NCBI GenBank assembly: GCA_024693365.1
Contig: JAILLF010000041.1
Coordinates: 25,652 to 89,651 of the forward strand
Reading direction: 5' to 3'
Origin: Acetatifactor sp.
Lineage (GTDB): Bacteria > Bacillota > Clostridia > Lachnospirales > Lachnospiraceae
DNA: 64,000 nt
Shown here piece by piece: positions 1 through 11,621 of the stretch. A model generated the notes under the pieces. The model ran no database searches, was not told the DNA's origin, and worked only from the letters and a program-made list of their open reading frames with translations. Position numbers and translations under genes: made by a program. The first letter of the stretch is position 1; the number at the start of each line of letters is the position of its first letter.

Positions 1-1694
1 TGATTTGTCGTCATCAGCAGGTCTTCAATATAGTCATCCTCGATGGTCTGCATGCCCTTGATGCCCTTGCCGCCGCGATTTTGGGCCTTGAAATTATCCA
101 CCGTCATGCGCTTAATGTAACCAAGCTTCGTCATGGCAACAACGGTATTCTCATGAGGGATCATGTCCTCGATGGAAATGTCAAACTCATCAAAGCCGAT
201 CTTACTTCTTCTGTCATCGCCATACTTGATCGCAATGATCTGGATTTCTTCTTTGATCACGCCAAGGAGGAGCTTTTCATCCGCAAGAATGGCCTTTAAT
301 TCGGCAATCTTTGCCACAAGTTCTTTATGCTCGTCCTCAAGCTTTGCTCTTTCCAAACCTGTCAGGGCACGCAGTCTCATGTCCACAATGGCCTGCGCCT
401 GCACGTCAGAGAGCTCGAAGCGCTCGATCAAACGATCCTTTGCTTCCTGGGTATTCTGGCTGCTGCGGATGATGGAGATCACTTCGTCAATGAAATCCAG
501 CGCCTTCAAGAGGCCTTGTAAAATGTGATCGCGCTCCTCCGCCTTGTTCAAATCATACTTGGTACGGCGGGTAACCACGTCCTCTTGGTGCTTAATGTAG
601 TAATTTAGCATGTCGAGGAGGCTCATGACCTTGGGCTCGTTATTGACAAGCGCCAGCATGATCACGCCAAAGGTATCCTGCAGCTGCGTGTGCTTATAAA
701 GCTGATTCAACACCACGTTCGGGTTCGCGTCACGGCGAAGTTCGATCACGACTCTCACGCCCTCGCGGTTCGACTCGTCACGGATGTCCGTGATGCCGTC
801 GATCTTTTTCAGCTTTACCAGTTCAGCGATCTTAATGATCAGATTCGCCTTGTTCACCATGTAGGGAAGCTCCGTGGCGATGATCTGATTCTTTCCGTTG
901 GGAAGGGTTTCAATGTTGGTCACGGCGCGAACGCGGATCTTGCCGCGGCCCGTGCGATATGCTTCTTCACAGCCTCTGGTTCCGAGGATCAAACCGCCCG
1001 TAGGGAAGTCAGGCGCTTTCACGATTTCCAGAATCTCATCGATGGAGGTATCACGATTTTCCTGAACCCTGTTGTCAATGATCTTCACAACGGCCTGCAC
1101 CACTTCGCGAAGATTGTGGGGAGGAATGTTGGTCGCCATACCGACGGCGATTCCGGTGGTACCGTTTACCAGGAGATTTGGATAACGGCTGGGCAGTACG
1201 ACAGGCTCTTTCTCCGTGTCATCAAAATTCGGCACAAAATCCACGGTATCCTTGCCAATGTCAGCAAGGAGTTCCATGCTGATTTTGGATAGTCTTGCTT
1301 CCGTGTAACGCATGGCAGCGGCGCCGTCACCGTCCATGGAACCAAAGTTTCCGTGACCGTCCACAAGAGGATATCTGGTATTCCAATCCTGCGCCATGTT
1401 AACCAAGGCGCCATAAATGGAACTGTCGCCGTGAGGATGGTATTTACCCATGGTGTCACCGACAATACGCGCGCTCTTTCGATGCGGCTTGTCCGGTCCG
1501 TTATTCAGTTCGATCATGGAGTAGAGCACGCGCCTCTGTACGGGTTTTAAGCCGTCGCGCACGTCTGGAAGCGCGCGGGCCGCGATAACGCTCATGGCAT
1601 AATCGATGTAAAATGTCTCCATTCTCTCTTTCAGATCGACCTCATGGATCTTGTCGATCTCATTTGGCTTCTGATCAAAAACGTCGTCGTTCAT
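1..1694 (-). CDS. gyrA: DNA gyrase subunit A, 3' part beyond window
   Basis: This is the breakage-reunion subunit of DNA gyrase, which introduces negative supercoils as an A2B2 complex with GyrB. The first 564 codons are present and the C-terminal pinwheel region is cut off by the window edge. The reading frame starts at an ATG preceded by AGAGGA. Visible landmarks are the RRVLYSM and [10 protein letters not shown] segments, the quinolone-pocket helix [17 protein letters not shown] (about residues 86-102) and the catalytic AAMRYTE with Tyr at about 130. The position equivalent to E. coli Asp87 is Gly (residue 95), while the Ser83 equivalent is kept as Ser91. The gene lies 72 bp downstream of gyrB and is probably co-transcribed with it. 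Confidence 0.97.
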   Translation of the reverse strand, partial: MNDDVFDQKPNEIDKIHEVDLKERMETFYIDYAMSVIAARALPDVRDGLKPVQRRVLYSMIELNNGPDKPHRKSARIVGDTMGKYHPHGDSSIYGALVNMAQDWNTRYPLVDGHGNFGSMDGDGAAAMRYTEARLSKISMELLADIGKDTVDFVPNFDDTEKEPVVLPSRYPNLLVNGTTGIAVGMATNIPPHNLREVVQAVVKIIDNRVQENRDTSIDEILEIVKAPDFPTGGLILGTRGCEEAYRTGRGKIRVRAVTNIETLPNGKNQIIATELPYMVNKANLIIKIAELVKLKKIDGITDIRDESNREGVRVVIELRRDANPNVVLNQLYKHTQLQDTFGVIMLALVNNEPKVMSLLDMLNYYIKHQEDVVTRRTKYDLNKAEERDHILQGLLKALDFIDEVISIIRSSQNTQEAKDRLIERFELSDVQAQAIVDMRLRALTGLERAKLEDEHKELVAKIAELKAILADEKLLLGVIKEEIQIIAIKYGDDRRSKIGFDEFDISIEDMIPHENTVVAMTKLGYIKRMTVDNFKAQNRGGKGIKGMQTIEDDYIEDLLMTTN

Positions 1695-1766
1695 GATTCC
1701 TCTTTCTGTCCGGATGGACATTTATATTTCCGATATTCTTCAAATCTTGAATGTCATAAGAAAAGA

Positions 1767-3983
<2,217 letters not shown>

Positions 3984-3990
3984 TTATATA

Positions 3991-5088
3991 TTACTCTTTC
4001 TCTTCACTCATTTTTTCAACGGATCCATTCGTCACCTTAAAGACTCTGTCAATCTCAAAACGATTATTGACAAATTCCTCCAAACCGGTACAGGTGATAA
4101 TGGTCTGAATGTTTCCGATACTGTTTAACAAATAATTTTGGCGATTACTGTCAAGCTCCGACAATACGTCATCCAAGAGCAGGATCGGCGTGTCTTTCGT
4201 AATTTTTTTTACCAATTCAATCTCAGAAAGCTTTAAGGAAAGGGCTGCCGTTCTCTGCTGGCCCTGGGATCCAAACTTCCGGATGTCCACGTCGCCGATC
4301 AGAAAACTAAAGTCATCCCTGTGAGGACCAACCGTCGTCATTTTTGACCTGACGTCTCTCTCCTGGTTTTCCAAAAGCTTTTTCTCAAAATCCTCTATCT
4401 GGACGTCAGGTTCATAAACAATCTTAATCTTTTCCCTTCCGCCGGAAAGACTGAAATGAATTCCTTCAATGATCTCATTGAGCTGTTCCACAAAGAGCTT
4501 TCTTCTCTCTATGATCTTACTTCCGTAAGAAACCAGCTGCATGTCCCAAATATTTAAGGTTTCCCGAAGCTGAGGATTAAAATACATGTCCTTCAACAAG
4601 GTATTTCTCTGTTCTACGATCTTGTTGTAATTACTAAGATTATAAAAATAAAAACTATCAAGCTGGCAGAGCTCCATGTCAACAAAACGTCTTCTCTCCG
4701 AAGGACCATTTTTGATAATTCCGAGATCTTCCGGCGAAAAGAACACAACATTACAAAGCCCAATCAGATCCGCCGCTTTTTTAACCCTTTGTCCGTCAAT
4801 CGCAAGTCCCTTTGACTTACTTTTCCTAAGATGCATGTCAATGCGGGTTTCCACGTTCTCTTTCTCTATCACGGTTCTGACGTGAGCTTCTTCTTTGTTA
4901 AAATTTATAATGTCCCTGTCCTTGCTGCCTTTGTGAGATTTGGTCGTGGCAGAAACGTAAATGGCTTCCAGGATGTTTGTCTTTCCCTGCGCGTTATCTC
5001 CGTACAAAATATTGGTACCGGGACTAAATTCCATGGAAAGATGATCATAATTTCTGTAATCAGACAACTCAATGGATTTAATGATCAT
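3991..5088 (-). CDS. recF: Recombination mediator RecF
   Basis: RecF is an SMC-like ATPase that helps load RecA at gaps and stalled forks. The 365-aa protein has the expected length. It opens with the family N-terminus (IKSIELSDYRNY), has a Walker A motif GDNAQGKTN at residues 30-38, an ABC-type signature around FGSQGQQRT, and a Walker B region ILLLDDVLSELD near residue 310. The gene sits between the S4-domain gene (5-bp gap) and gyrB, the standard position in the dnaA-dnaN-recF-gyrB cluster. Confidence 0.96.
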   Translation of the reverse strand: MIIKSIELSDYRNYDHLSMEFSPGTNILYGDNAQGKTNILEAIYVSATTKSHKGSKDRDIINFNKEEAHVRTVIEKENVETRIDMHLRKSKSKGLAIDGQRVKKAADLIGLCNVVFFSPEDLGIIKNGPSERRRFVDMELCQLDSFYFYNLSNYNKIVEQRNTLLKDMYFNPQLRETLNIWDMQLVSYGSKIIERRKLFVEQLNEIIEGIHFSLSGGREKIKIVYEPDVQIEDFEKKLLENQERDVRSKMTTVGPHRDDFSFLIGDVDIRKFGSQGQQRTAALSLKLSEIELVKKITKDTPILLLDDVLSELDSNRQNYLLNSIGNIQTIITCTGLEEFVNNRFEIDRVFKVTNGSVEKMSEEKE

Positions 5089-5093
5089 GTTTC

Positions 5094-5300
5094 TTACTCA
5101 ACCTTCACTTTGTTGCCCTGATATTCAACAATATCCCCGGCCACTATTTTTCTTCCTCTTCTGGTATCTATTTCTCCATTTACCTTCACAAGTCCGTCTT
5201 GTATCACATACTTTGCGTCCACTCCGGACTCCACAAGCCCGGCAAGCTTCAAAACCTGTCCGAGCTTTATAAACTCGTCTTTAATCTTAACTACTTCCAT
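5094..5300 (-). CDS. rlbA: S4-domain RNA-binding protein, YaaA/RlbA family
   Basis: This is a 68-aa protein that is a single S4 RNA-binding domain (IKLGQVLKLAGLVESGVDAK, then VKVNGEIDTRRGRKI). The small S4 protein between dnaN and recF is conserved in Firmicutes and has been linked to ribosome assembly in Bacillus. That role is inferred here from family and position only. It ends 5 bp before recF and begins 13 bp after dnaN, so it is part of the dnaN-recF-gyrBA transcription unit. Confidence 0.9.
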   Translation of the reverse strand: MEVVKIKDEFIKLGQVLKLAGLVESGVDAKYVIQDGLVKVNGEIDTRRGRKIVAGDIVEYQGNKVKVE

Positions 5301-5313
5301 ACCCTTTACCTTC

Positions 5314-6423
5314 TTAGGAAACCGTCGTAAAGTTTACCGGCAATACAAGATAAATATAAGACTCTTCATCGTTCTTGATGAAGCAAGGTGCTTTGGAATT
5401 CACCATGTAGAGGTCAACTTCCTCGTCATCAATAACTCTGAGTGCATCTATCAAGAATTTAGGATTAAATCCGATCATCAGATCCTTACCCTGCTTCTCC
5501 ACGTCGATGTCTTCATTCATGCTGCCAAGGGTAGAATTGATCTTAAGTTCAATAAATCCGTCGCTAACGTTGATAATAATGGGTTTTTTGTCTCCTTCCT
5601 TCACAAGAAGGGTAGCTCTGTCGATACAGTTTAAAAGCTCTCTCTTATTGACCGTTACCTTGGTCTCATAATCACTCGAAAGCATCTGCTCCACCTTGAA
5701 GTATTCGCCCTCGATCAATCTGGAAACAACCAGGGTATCGTCAAACTCAAACAAAACGTGATTATTCGTAAAGGAAATGGTTACGTCCTTATCCGCATCT
5801 CCGGGAATGATCTTTGAAATTTCATTTAAGGTCTTTCCGGGAACAATCAGACGAGCCGGATCATAATGATCCTTCAGCTGGATCTTTCGAATGGAAATTC
5901 TGTGACCGTCAAGAGAAACCACCTTTAATTCATTTCCATTAACGTCAAACAATTCGCCTGTCATCAGCTTGTTGTTTTCATTGTCAGAAATGGAAAAAAT
6001 CGTCTGACGGATTACTTCCTTCAGGGTGAACTGGCTGATCAAAATCTGATGATTCTTTTCTACGATGGGAAGATAAGAGAAATCCTCTCCTGATTTTCCA
6101 ATAATGGTAAAATTAGACTTTTCACATTTGATAAAGGTCTTGAAGGATCCGTCGGACTCGATGGTAACGTCGCTGTCCGGAAGCTTTCTGATAATGTCCA
6201 GAAACATCTTTGCATCCAGGGCAATAATGCCTTTTTCAATCACTTCACCTTCAATGATGGTTTCCATGCCAAGCTCCATGTCGTTGGCAGTCAACTTAAT
6301 ATAATTTTTTGTAGCATCTACAAGAATACATTCAAGAATAGACATCGTCGTCTTGTTTGGAACGGCTTTTGATACAATCTGTAAACCTGCCAAAAGATTT
6401 GATTTTGAACATACGAATTTCAT
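5314..6423 (-). CDS. dnaN: DNA polymerase III beta subunit (sliding clamp)
   Basis: This is the processivity clamp of the replicative polymerase (369 aa, normal length, three-domain DnaN fold). The N-terminus MKFVCSKSNLLAGLQIVSKAV and the C-terminal YLVLPVNFTT segment are typical. An ATG three codons upstream lies only 2 nt from the AAGGGAG ribosome binding site, so the second ATG (11 nt away) is preferred. About 200 bp separate it from dnaA. That gap is AT-rich, and on the minus strand a TTGCAC-N17-TAAGAA element could act as a promoter, but it is weak. Confidence 0.96.
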   Translation of the reverse strand: MKFVCSKSNLLAGLQIVSKAVPNKTTMSILECILVDATKNYIKLTANDMELGMETIIEGEVIEKGIIALDAKMFLDIIRKLPDSDVTIESDGSFKTFIKCEKSNFTIIGKSGEDFSYLPIVEKNHQILISQFTLKEVIRQTIFSISDNENNKLMTGELFDVNGNELKVVSLDGHRISIRKIQLKDHYDPARLIVPGKTLNEISKIIPGDADKDVTISFTNNHVLFEFDDTLVVSRLIEGEYFKVEQMLSSDYETKVTVNKRELLNCIDRATLLVKEGDKKPIIINVSDGFIELKINSTLGSMNEDIDVEKQGKDLMIGFNPKFLIDALRVIDDEEVDLYMVNSKAPCFIKNDEESYIYLVLPVNFTTVS

Positions 6424-6622
6424 AACGTGCATATCTCCCTTCGCGTCATTGTACCTGTCTGTTGGACCCCTATGATATAAAATAAAAAAGAAAGTTCGTA
6501 TTATTCTTAGTAATAGGAGTTGATATGTGCAAAACTACTCTTATTGTACCATTTTTAAGGGAAAAATGGAATGGAAAACGAGTGAATAATTTCAGAAAAA
6601 CTCAAATTTTTTCAAAAGTTAT

Positions 6623-8008
6623 TCACGTTTGAGAAGGGTTGATTTTCTTCTCAATAATTTCAATTTTGTTCTGAAGATCCTTGTTTGTGGATATCTCTGC
6701 TTCTATTTTGGAACAACCGTGGATAACCGTGGTGTGATCCTTTTTATTAAGAAGCTTGGCAATGTTTGTGTATGAGGTATCCGTAAGCTTCCGGCAGAGA
6801 TACATGATGATCTGTCTGGGAACGACAAACTCTGAATTTCTCTTTTTGGAAGTAATGTCCTCGGATTTTACGCCAAAATGCTCTGAAACCACGTCAATAA
6901 TGAGATTTGGCGTAATTTCATTGGATTTATTGGGATCGATCATGTCCTTTAATGCTTCTTCCGCAACGGCCAGGGTAATGTCCTGGTCAAGCTTGTTGAG
7001 CTTTGCAAAGGCAACGATCTTGTTAAATGCGCCTTCCAGCTCACGAATGTTGGATTTAATGTTGTTTGCAATGTATTGAATGACTTCTTCAGAAATAATC
7101 TTTTCACAGGATTCCGCATTTTTTCGAAGAATGGCGACCTTCGTCTCATAATCAGGCGGCTGAATGTCTGCAGTAAGTCCCCACTCGAATCTGGAACGGA
7201 ATCTTTCATCCAAAGCGCTCATCTGTCTTGGAGGCTTGTCGGAGGAAAGAATGATCTGCTTTCCGGCTGCATGAAGAACGTTAAAGGTATTGAAGAATTC
7301 TTCCTGGGTACTTTCCTTACCTATAATAAATTGAACGTCATCGACCATGAGCACGTCGACGGTTCTGTACTTTTCACGAAGCTTTGTCATGGAAGCAGCA
7401 TTACCGCTTCTGATGGATTCGATCACTTCATTCGTGAATTCCTCACTTGTTACGTAGAGAACCTTCATGTTGGGATGGTTGTCCAGGATCATGTGGCCGA
7501 TGGAATGCATTAAGTGCGTTTTTCCAAGTCCGGGACCACCATAGAGATACAAAGGATTGTAAGTGATCTCAGGATAGGATTCCGCAACGGCCAGAGAAGA
7601 AGCATGCGCAAATTTATTGTTACTTCCAACGACAAAAGTTTCAAAACGATATCTTGGAATGAGATTTGCGTTTTCGTGAGTCACGTTATTTATGGATCCA
7701 TGATCTGCAATCTTCTCGGAAATGCTGGCAGCTCCGGCAGAAGGAATCTTATTTTCCAATAAGAAGTTCACTTCATAATCATGGTCAAACATTTCCGTAA
7801 TGGTAACTTTAAAGAAATTAGTGAATTTTTTTGAAATGTAATCCAGGGCACTTGCCTGATCCGACGGGATAAGAATATTTACAACATCATCCTTAACGCT
7901 GTAAAACTCTAAGGATTCAATCCAAGTACGATAAGAAATGTCAGAAAGATCGTACTCCCTCCTGACACTTTCCTTGATGTCATTCCATTTTTCCTTCATG
8001 ATTTCCAT
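6623..8008 (-). CDS. dnaA: Chromosomal replication initiator DnaA
   Basis: DnaA binds boxes in oriC, melts the duplex and loads the helicase. The 461-aa protein has an N-terminal interaction domain (about 1-90), a short linker, an AAA+ domain with Walker A GGPGLGKTH (about 157-165) and Walker B LMVDDVQFI, and a C-terminal DNA-binding domain with the signature DHTTVIHG. The ATG at 8008 is favoured because AGGTG lies just upstream. A GTG three codons earlier overlaps that site, and another ATG three codons later cannot be excluded. Confidence 0.97.
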   Translation of the reverse strand: MEIMKEKWNDIKESVRREYDLSDISYRTWIESLEFYSVKDDVVNILIPSDQASALDYISKKFTNFFKVTITEMFDHDYEVNFLLENKIPSAGAASISEKIADHGSINNVTHENANLIPRYRFETFVVGSNNKFAHASSLAVAESYPEITYNPLYLYGGPGLGKTHLMHSIGHMILDNHPNMKVLYVTSEEFTNEVIESIRSGNAASMTKLREKYRTVDVLMVDDVQFIIGKESTQEEFFNTFNVLHAAGKQIILSSDKPPRQMSALDERFRSRFEWGLTADIQPPDYETKVAILRKNAESCEKIISEEVIQYIANNIKSNIRELEGAFNKIVAFAKLNKLDQDITLAVAEEALKDMIDPNKSNEITPNLIIDVVSEHFGVKSEDITSKKRNSEFVVPRQIIMYLCRKLTDTSYTNIAKLLNKKDHTTVIHGCSKIEAEISTNKDLQNKIEIIEKKINPSQT

Positions 8009-8089
8009 AAAAAACACCTGAACCTTCCCAAACTAGTTTGGTAAAATGACTTGAAAAGACATATAAACCGACATTAAACCATCGTACTA

Positions 8090-8118
8090 ATTCTATAATA
8101 AATCTGGAAATATTTCAA
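8090..8118 (-). promoter_or_regulatory. Probable sigma-A promoter of dnaA
   Basis: On the minus strand TTGAAA is followed after exactly 17 nt by TAGAAT, upstream of dnaA and inside the origin region, so DnaA boxes nearby could autoregulate it. This is a motif match only. Confidence 0.6.
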
Positions 8119-8139
8119 ATGATAGTTTTGAACGTCCTT

Positions 8140-8470
8140 TTTGAAAAAGTTATCCACGTATTGTTGATAATTATGTTTATAAGTGAAAATTTTTTCTACT
8201 TACGTGGATATTTACGTAAAAGGGTGGATAAGTTATCCTTAAGCTTGTGAATCATTATTAAGTGCATTTTTAGGGTAAATTCACGTCTGTTTTCATAAAA
8301 AATGGGAGTTTTTTACCTAGATATCCACATTAAGTGAATAATATGTGGATATCTAATTTTGTCTTTTTTTACGTGTATATGTACGTGGATAAATGAAAAA
8401 TACGAAAAAATTTATTTTTTTGTATTCTCTTTTTTCTTTATTTTTCGGGTTTTTTATAAATTTTTTCTTG
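8140..8470. other. Replication origin oriC with DnaA-box cluster
   Basis: The AT-rich dnaA-rpmH gap holds at least six DnaA-box-like 9-mers (consensus TTATCCACA): TTATCCACG at 8150, ATATCCACG (minus) at 8203-8211, TTATCCACC (minus) at 8223-8231, ATATCCACA at 8321, ATATCCACA (minus) at 8344-8352 and TTATCCACG (minus) at 8384-8392. A partial TTATCCTTA lies at 8233. A very AT-rich tract at about 8392-8470 follows the last box and is a candidate unwinding element. Gene strand switches here, which agrees with bidirectional replication. Three boxes end in CACGT rather than CACA. The start point of unwinding is not determined. Confidence 0.88.
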
Positions 8471-8496
8471 ACGTGGCTCGTTATTTTTTATACAAT
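8468..8496 (+). promoter_or_regulatory. Sigma-A promoter for the rpmH operon
   Basis: TTGACG and TACAAT are separated by 17 nt, about 43 bp upstream of the rpmH start, and a strong AAAGGAGG ribosome binding site follows. It probably drives rpmH, and by read-through rnpA, yidD, yidC and jag. Confidence 0.75.
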
Positions 8497-8538
8497 CAAT
8501 ATGCTATTTTCCTGTAAAAGTAAAGGAGGTGCCTTATC

Positions 8539-8673
8539 ATGAAGATGACATTTCAGCCTAAAAAGCGTTCCCATGCCAGAGTCCATGGCTTTAGAGCTAG
8601 AATGAGTACTCCCGGCGGAAGAAAAGTGTTAGCAGCAAGACGTGCAAAGGGAAGAAAAAAGATTTCTGCTTAA
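8539..8673 (+). CDS. rpmH: 50S ribosomal protein L34
   Basis: This is a 44-aa, highly basic protein of the large ribosomal subunit. It begins [19 protein letters not shown] and contains [19 protein letters not shown], the unmistakable L34 pattern. An AAAGGAGG site sits 8 nt before the ATG. It is the first gene to the right of the origin, as in most bacteria. Confidence 0.97.
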   Translation: MKMTFQPKKRSHARVHGFRARMSTPGGRKVLAARRAKGRKKISA

Positions 8674-8690
8674 CGATATAAACTGCTATG

Positions 8691-8715
8691 GGTCACAGCA
8701 ATGTGACCTTTTTTT
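8691..8715 (+). terminator. Hairpin terminator or attenuator after rpmH
   Basis: GGTCAC and GTGACC form a 6-bp stem with a 6-nt loop, followed by seven T. It lies between rpmH and rnpA, so it likely lowers expression of rnpA relative to the abundant L34 message. Confidence 0.75.
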
Positions 8716-8753
8716 CTATAAAATTTGAGCAGATAATCTTCATTTAATTAATT

Positions 8754-9101
8754 ATGAAATTTTCGGAATCCTTAAAAAAGAATCACCAGTTCCAGTTTGT
8801 TTACAAGAACGGCATATCTTATGCCAACAAATATTTTGTAATGATCATAAAGGAAAATGGCCTTGAAATAAACAGGCTTGGAATCAGCGTGAGCAAAAAA
8901 GTTGGAAACAGTGTGGTAAGACATCGGATTGCCAGACTGGTTCGGGAAAGCTATCGATTACATGAGAGCGTATTCAATAGTGGTTTGGATATTGTAGTCG
9001 TTGCGAGAAGCACTGCTGCAGAGGCGAATTATTTTGACGTGGAAAGTGCCCTGCTCCATCTTGCAAAGCTCCATAAGATCATAAAAGTTTATCTATATTG
9101 A
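8754..9101 (+). CDS. rnpA: Ribonuclease P protein component
   Basis: This protein subunit assists the RNase P RNA in maturing tRNA 5' ends. It is 115 aa, the normal length. The N-terminus MKFSESLKKNHQFQFVYKNG and the RNA-binding helix around SVSKKVGNSVVRHRIARLVRE match the family, with the usual RNR motif present in the variant form RHRIARL. The ribosome binding site is weak. It is followed 9 bp later by yidD. Confidence 0.95.
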   Translation: MKFSESLKKNHQFQFVYKNGISYANKYFVMIIKENGLEINRLGISVSKKVGNSVVRHRIARLVRESYRLHESVFNSGLDIVVVARSTAAEANYFDVESALLHLAKLHKIIKVYLY

Positions 9102-9110
9102 AACTTGTTT

Positions 9111-9353
9111 ATGAAAAAAATTTTTATCGCTATTATAAAATTATATCAGAAATATCTTTCTCCAATGAAGAGAACCAAATGTCCTTACGTTCCAAGTTGT
9201 TCCTGTTATGGCTTGGAAGCCGTTGAAAAACATGGCGCGTTTAAGGGAGGGCTTTTGGCTTTTTGGAGAATTTTACGATGCAATCCTTTTTCGAAAGGAG
9301 GATATGATCCGGTTCCAGAAAAGATCAGATACCTTTCTATTAGGAAGAAATAG
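9111..9353 (+). CDS. yidD: Membrane protein insertion efficiency factor YidD
   Basis: This small protein (80 aa) is thought to help YidC insert membrane proteins. The family core is visible: a hydrophobic amphipathic start ([15 protein letters not shown]), [19 protein letters not shown], then [17 protein letters not shown] with the conserved Cys residues. The ATG is preferred over a TTG two codons upstream. No good ribosome binding site is seen, so translation may be coupled to rnpA. Confidence 0.93.
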   Translation: MKKIFIAIIKLYQKYLSPMKRTKCPYVPSCSCYGLEAVEKHGAFKGGLLAFWRILRCNPFSKGGYDPVPEKIRYLSIRKK

Positions 9354-9370
9354 CGATGCCAGGAGGATAA

Positions 9371-10699
9371 ATGGAATTTGTTTCTTTAACACAAAACTCT
9401 ACTTTTATCATTGGTTGGGTGGCGAAGATCCTTGGCTATATTATGGAAGGAATTTTCACGGTTATTGACGCGATCGGAATTCCAAACATTGGTCTTGCGA
9501 TCATCCTCTTTACGATCGTCGTAAACCTGTTGATGTTGCCTCTCACCATTAAGCAACAAAAGTTTTCAAAGCTGTCCGCAAAGATGCAACCTGAGATTCA
9601 GGCGGTTCAAAGTAAGTATAAGAACAAAAAAGATCAAAATTCCCAAATGGCCATGAATCAGGAAATCCAAATGATTTATGCCAAATACGGCGTATCCCCT
9701 ACCGGAAGCTGTATGTACCTTTTGATCCAAATGCCGATCCTGTTTGCATTGTATCGCGTTATCTACAGCATTCCCGCTTACGTTACCAAAATTGGAAACA
9801 CCTTTGGCATACTTGCTGAAAAGATTATTAGTGCGGATAATGCAGAGTTCTTAAAAAATTCAGGTGTTGCCAGTATTAAGACTAACGTTGACATGTTTGC
9901 AAAGAACATGAACAATGATCTTTACAAGGGCGTGATTGACGTTTTGAACAGATTGTCTTCCACGGATCTTGCCACTGTAGCCGATCATTACAACTTAAAT
10001 GCTTTGACTTCAGACGGAAGTCTGATCCTTGGCAAGGGTGGTCTTCTGGAAACCTATAACAATTTTCTTGGACTAAACATTGGAAACGCGCCGAACAATA
10101 TTGTAAAAGAGGCTTGGGCCGCAGGCGCATGGGGACTTGTGATCGGAGCACTTATGATTCCCGTACTCTCTGCCTTGACGCAGTTCATCAGCGTTAAGCT
10201 GATTCCCCAGCAGCCTAAGAGTGGTAATGAGCAGGCAGATTCCATGGCAGATTCCATGAAAACAATGAACATGATCATGCCGATCATGTCCGCCTGGTTC
10301 TGTTATACGTTTGCAGCCGGCATGGGCCTTTACTGGATAGCAGGTAACATTGTTCGTACCATCCAGCAGATTATCATCAACAAGCACATTGATAAGATGG
10401 ATTTTGACCAGATCATCAGTCAAAATAAGGAAAAAAGTGCCAAGAAGCTTGAAAAAATGAAACTTCAGCAAGAACGTCTGAATGCTTATGCACAGATGAA
10501 TACCAAGAACATTCAGGCTCAGCAGCCCAGAAAGAACTTGCAGAACAAGGCACACGTAAGTTCATCCGTTTCCGAAAAGGAAATTGAGAAGGCCATGAAG
10601 GATGCCGAAGATGCAGCTTCCACCAGCACAAAGACCGGATCCGGAAGCATGTTTGAAAAGGCTGGCATGGTGAAGAAGTACAATGACAGGAATAAATAA
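9371..10699 (+). CDS. yidC: Membrane protein insertase YidC/OxaI family
   Basis: YidC inserts proteins into the cytoplasmic membrane, alone or with SecYEG. The 442-aa protein has the Gram-positive layout: a first hydrophobic segment near residue 25-55 (GLAIILFTIVVNLLMLPLTI), the cytoplasmic hairpin with Gln- and Lys-rich residues, the segment GVSPTGSCMYLLIQMPILFALYRVIY, and further membrane helices near 260 and 310-335. The long loop between the third and fourth helices and the basic, Gln-rich C-terminal tail (about 345-442) are longer than in Bacillus SpoIIIJ. AGGAGG lies 5 nt before the ATG. Confidence 0.95.
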   Translation: MEFVSLTQNSTFIIGWVAKILGYIMEGIFTVIDAIGIPNIGLAIILFTIVVNLLMLPLTIKQQKFSKLSAKMQPEIQAVQSKYKNKKDQNSQMAMNQEIQMIYAKYGVSPTGSCMYLLIQMPILFALYRVIYSIPAYVTKIGNTFGILAEKIISADNAEFLKNSGVASIKTNVDMFAKNMNNDLYKGVIDVLNRLSSTDLATVADHYNLNALTSDGSLILGKGGLLETYNNFLGLNIGNAPNNIVKEAWAAGAWGLVIGALMIPVLSALTQFISVKLIPQQPKSGNEQADSMADSMKTMNMIMPIMSAWFCYTFAAGMGLYWIAGNIVRTIQQIIINKHIDKMDFDQIISQNKEKSAKKLEKMKLQQERLNAYAQMNTKNIQAQQPRKNLQNKAHVSSSVSEKEIEKAMKDAEDAASTSTKTGSGSMFEKAGMVKKYNDRNK

Positions 10700-10731
10700 G
10701 GAATTACGTAAATTATTGGAGGATAAGTAAA

Positions 10732-11403
10732 ATGGAATATAAAGAGTTTACTGCAAAGACAGTTAGCGAAGCCATTACGGATGCTTGCCAGGAATTTGGA
10801 GTTACCAGCGATCGCCTTGTATATGAAGTCATTGAGAAGGAATCTGCTGGATTTTTGGGCATTGGTTCCAAGCCTGCCACCATTAAGGCAGCCATCAAGG
10901 AAGAGGAAGAGAAAAAGATGGAAGTTGCCGTTGCTGCTGCCACTCCCGCTTCCTTTGAAGAAAGTGCAAAAAACTTCCTGAAAGACGTATTTGAAGCTAT
11001 GAAGATGGAAGTTACCATCACTGCAAAGTTCGACGAGGCAGAGAGAAACCTTGACATAGAGCTTAGTGGCGACGACATGGGAATGCTCATCGGTAAGAGA
11101 GGTGCAACCCTGGATTCCCTTCAGTATCTGGTATCTCTTGTTGTTAATAAGAACACGGATGATTACGTTCGCGTAAAGGTCGATACCGAGAATTACCGCG
11201 AGAGAAGAAAGGAAACCCTTGAAAATCTTGCAAAGAACATTGCTTACAAGGTAAAGAGAACGAAGCGTCCCGTTTCCCTGGAGCCCATGAATCCTTATGA
11301 GAGAAGGATCATCCACTCCGCTCTCCAGAATGACAAGTACGTTACGACCCACAGCGAAGGCGAAGATCCCTTCAGAAGAGTAATTGTTTCCTTGAAAAAA
11401 TAA
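10732..11403 (+). CDS. jag: RNA-binding protein Jag/KhpB
   Basis: This 223-aa protein has the three expected parts: an N-terminal Jag domain (residues 1-50, with ESAGFLGIGSKPA), a KH domain with the core MLIGKRGATLDSLQYLVSLVVN, and a C-terminal R3H domain (RRKETLENLA to MNPYERRIIHSAL). It binds RNA and in related bacteria affects cell elongation and division. A short Ala-rich linker separates the Jag and KH parts. It follows yidC by 32 bp, the usual partner arrangement. Confidence 0.94.
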   Translation: MEYKEFTAKTVSEAITDACQEFGVTSDRLVYEVIEKESAGFLGIGSKPATIKAAIKEEEEKKMEVAVAAATPASFEESAKNFLKDVFEAMKMEVTITAKFDEAERNLDIELSGDDMGMLIGKRGATLDSLQYLVSLVVNKNTDDYVRVKVDTENYRERRKETLENLAKNIAYKVKRTKRPVSLEPMNPYERRIIHSALQNDKYVTTHSEGEDPFRRVIVSLKK

Positions 11404-11621
11404 TGGAGTTTGAGTGTCGTTTTAATGATCATTGGTCGCAAGAAACAGAAAAAAGCACCTTATTTTATTGCATCAGCCTGATCTTATCTATACAGGTTAA
11501 TAAAATATTATTTAGTTGCGTATATGAAAAACAGAAAACCAAGCGTTACTTAGCATCTTGAAGCATGAAAAGTGACAATTGGTTTTCTTTGCTATGTTAA
11601 AGATTTTGGGAGGGACATATT

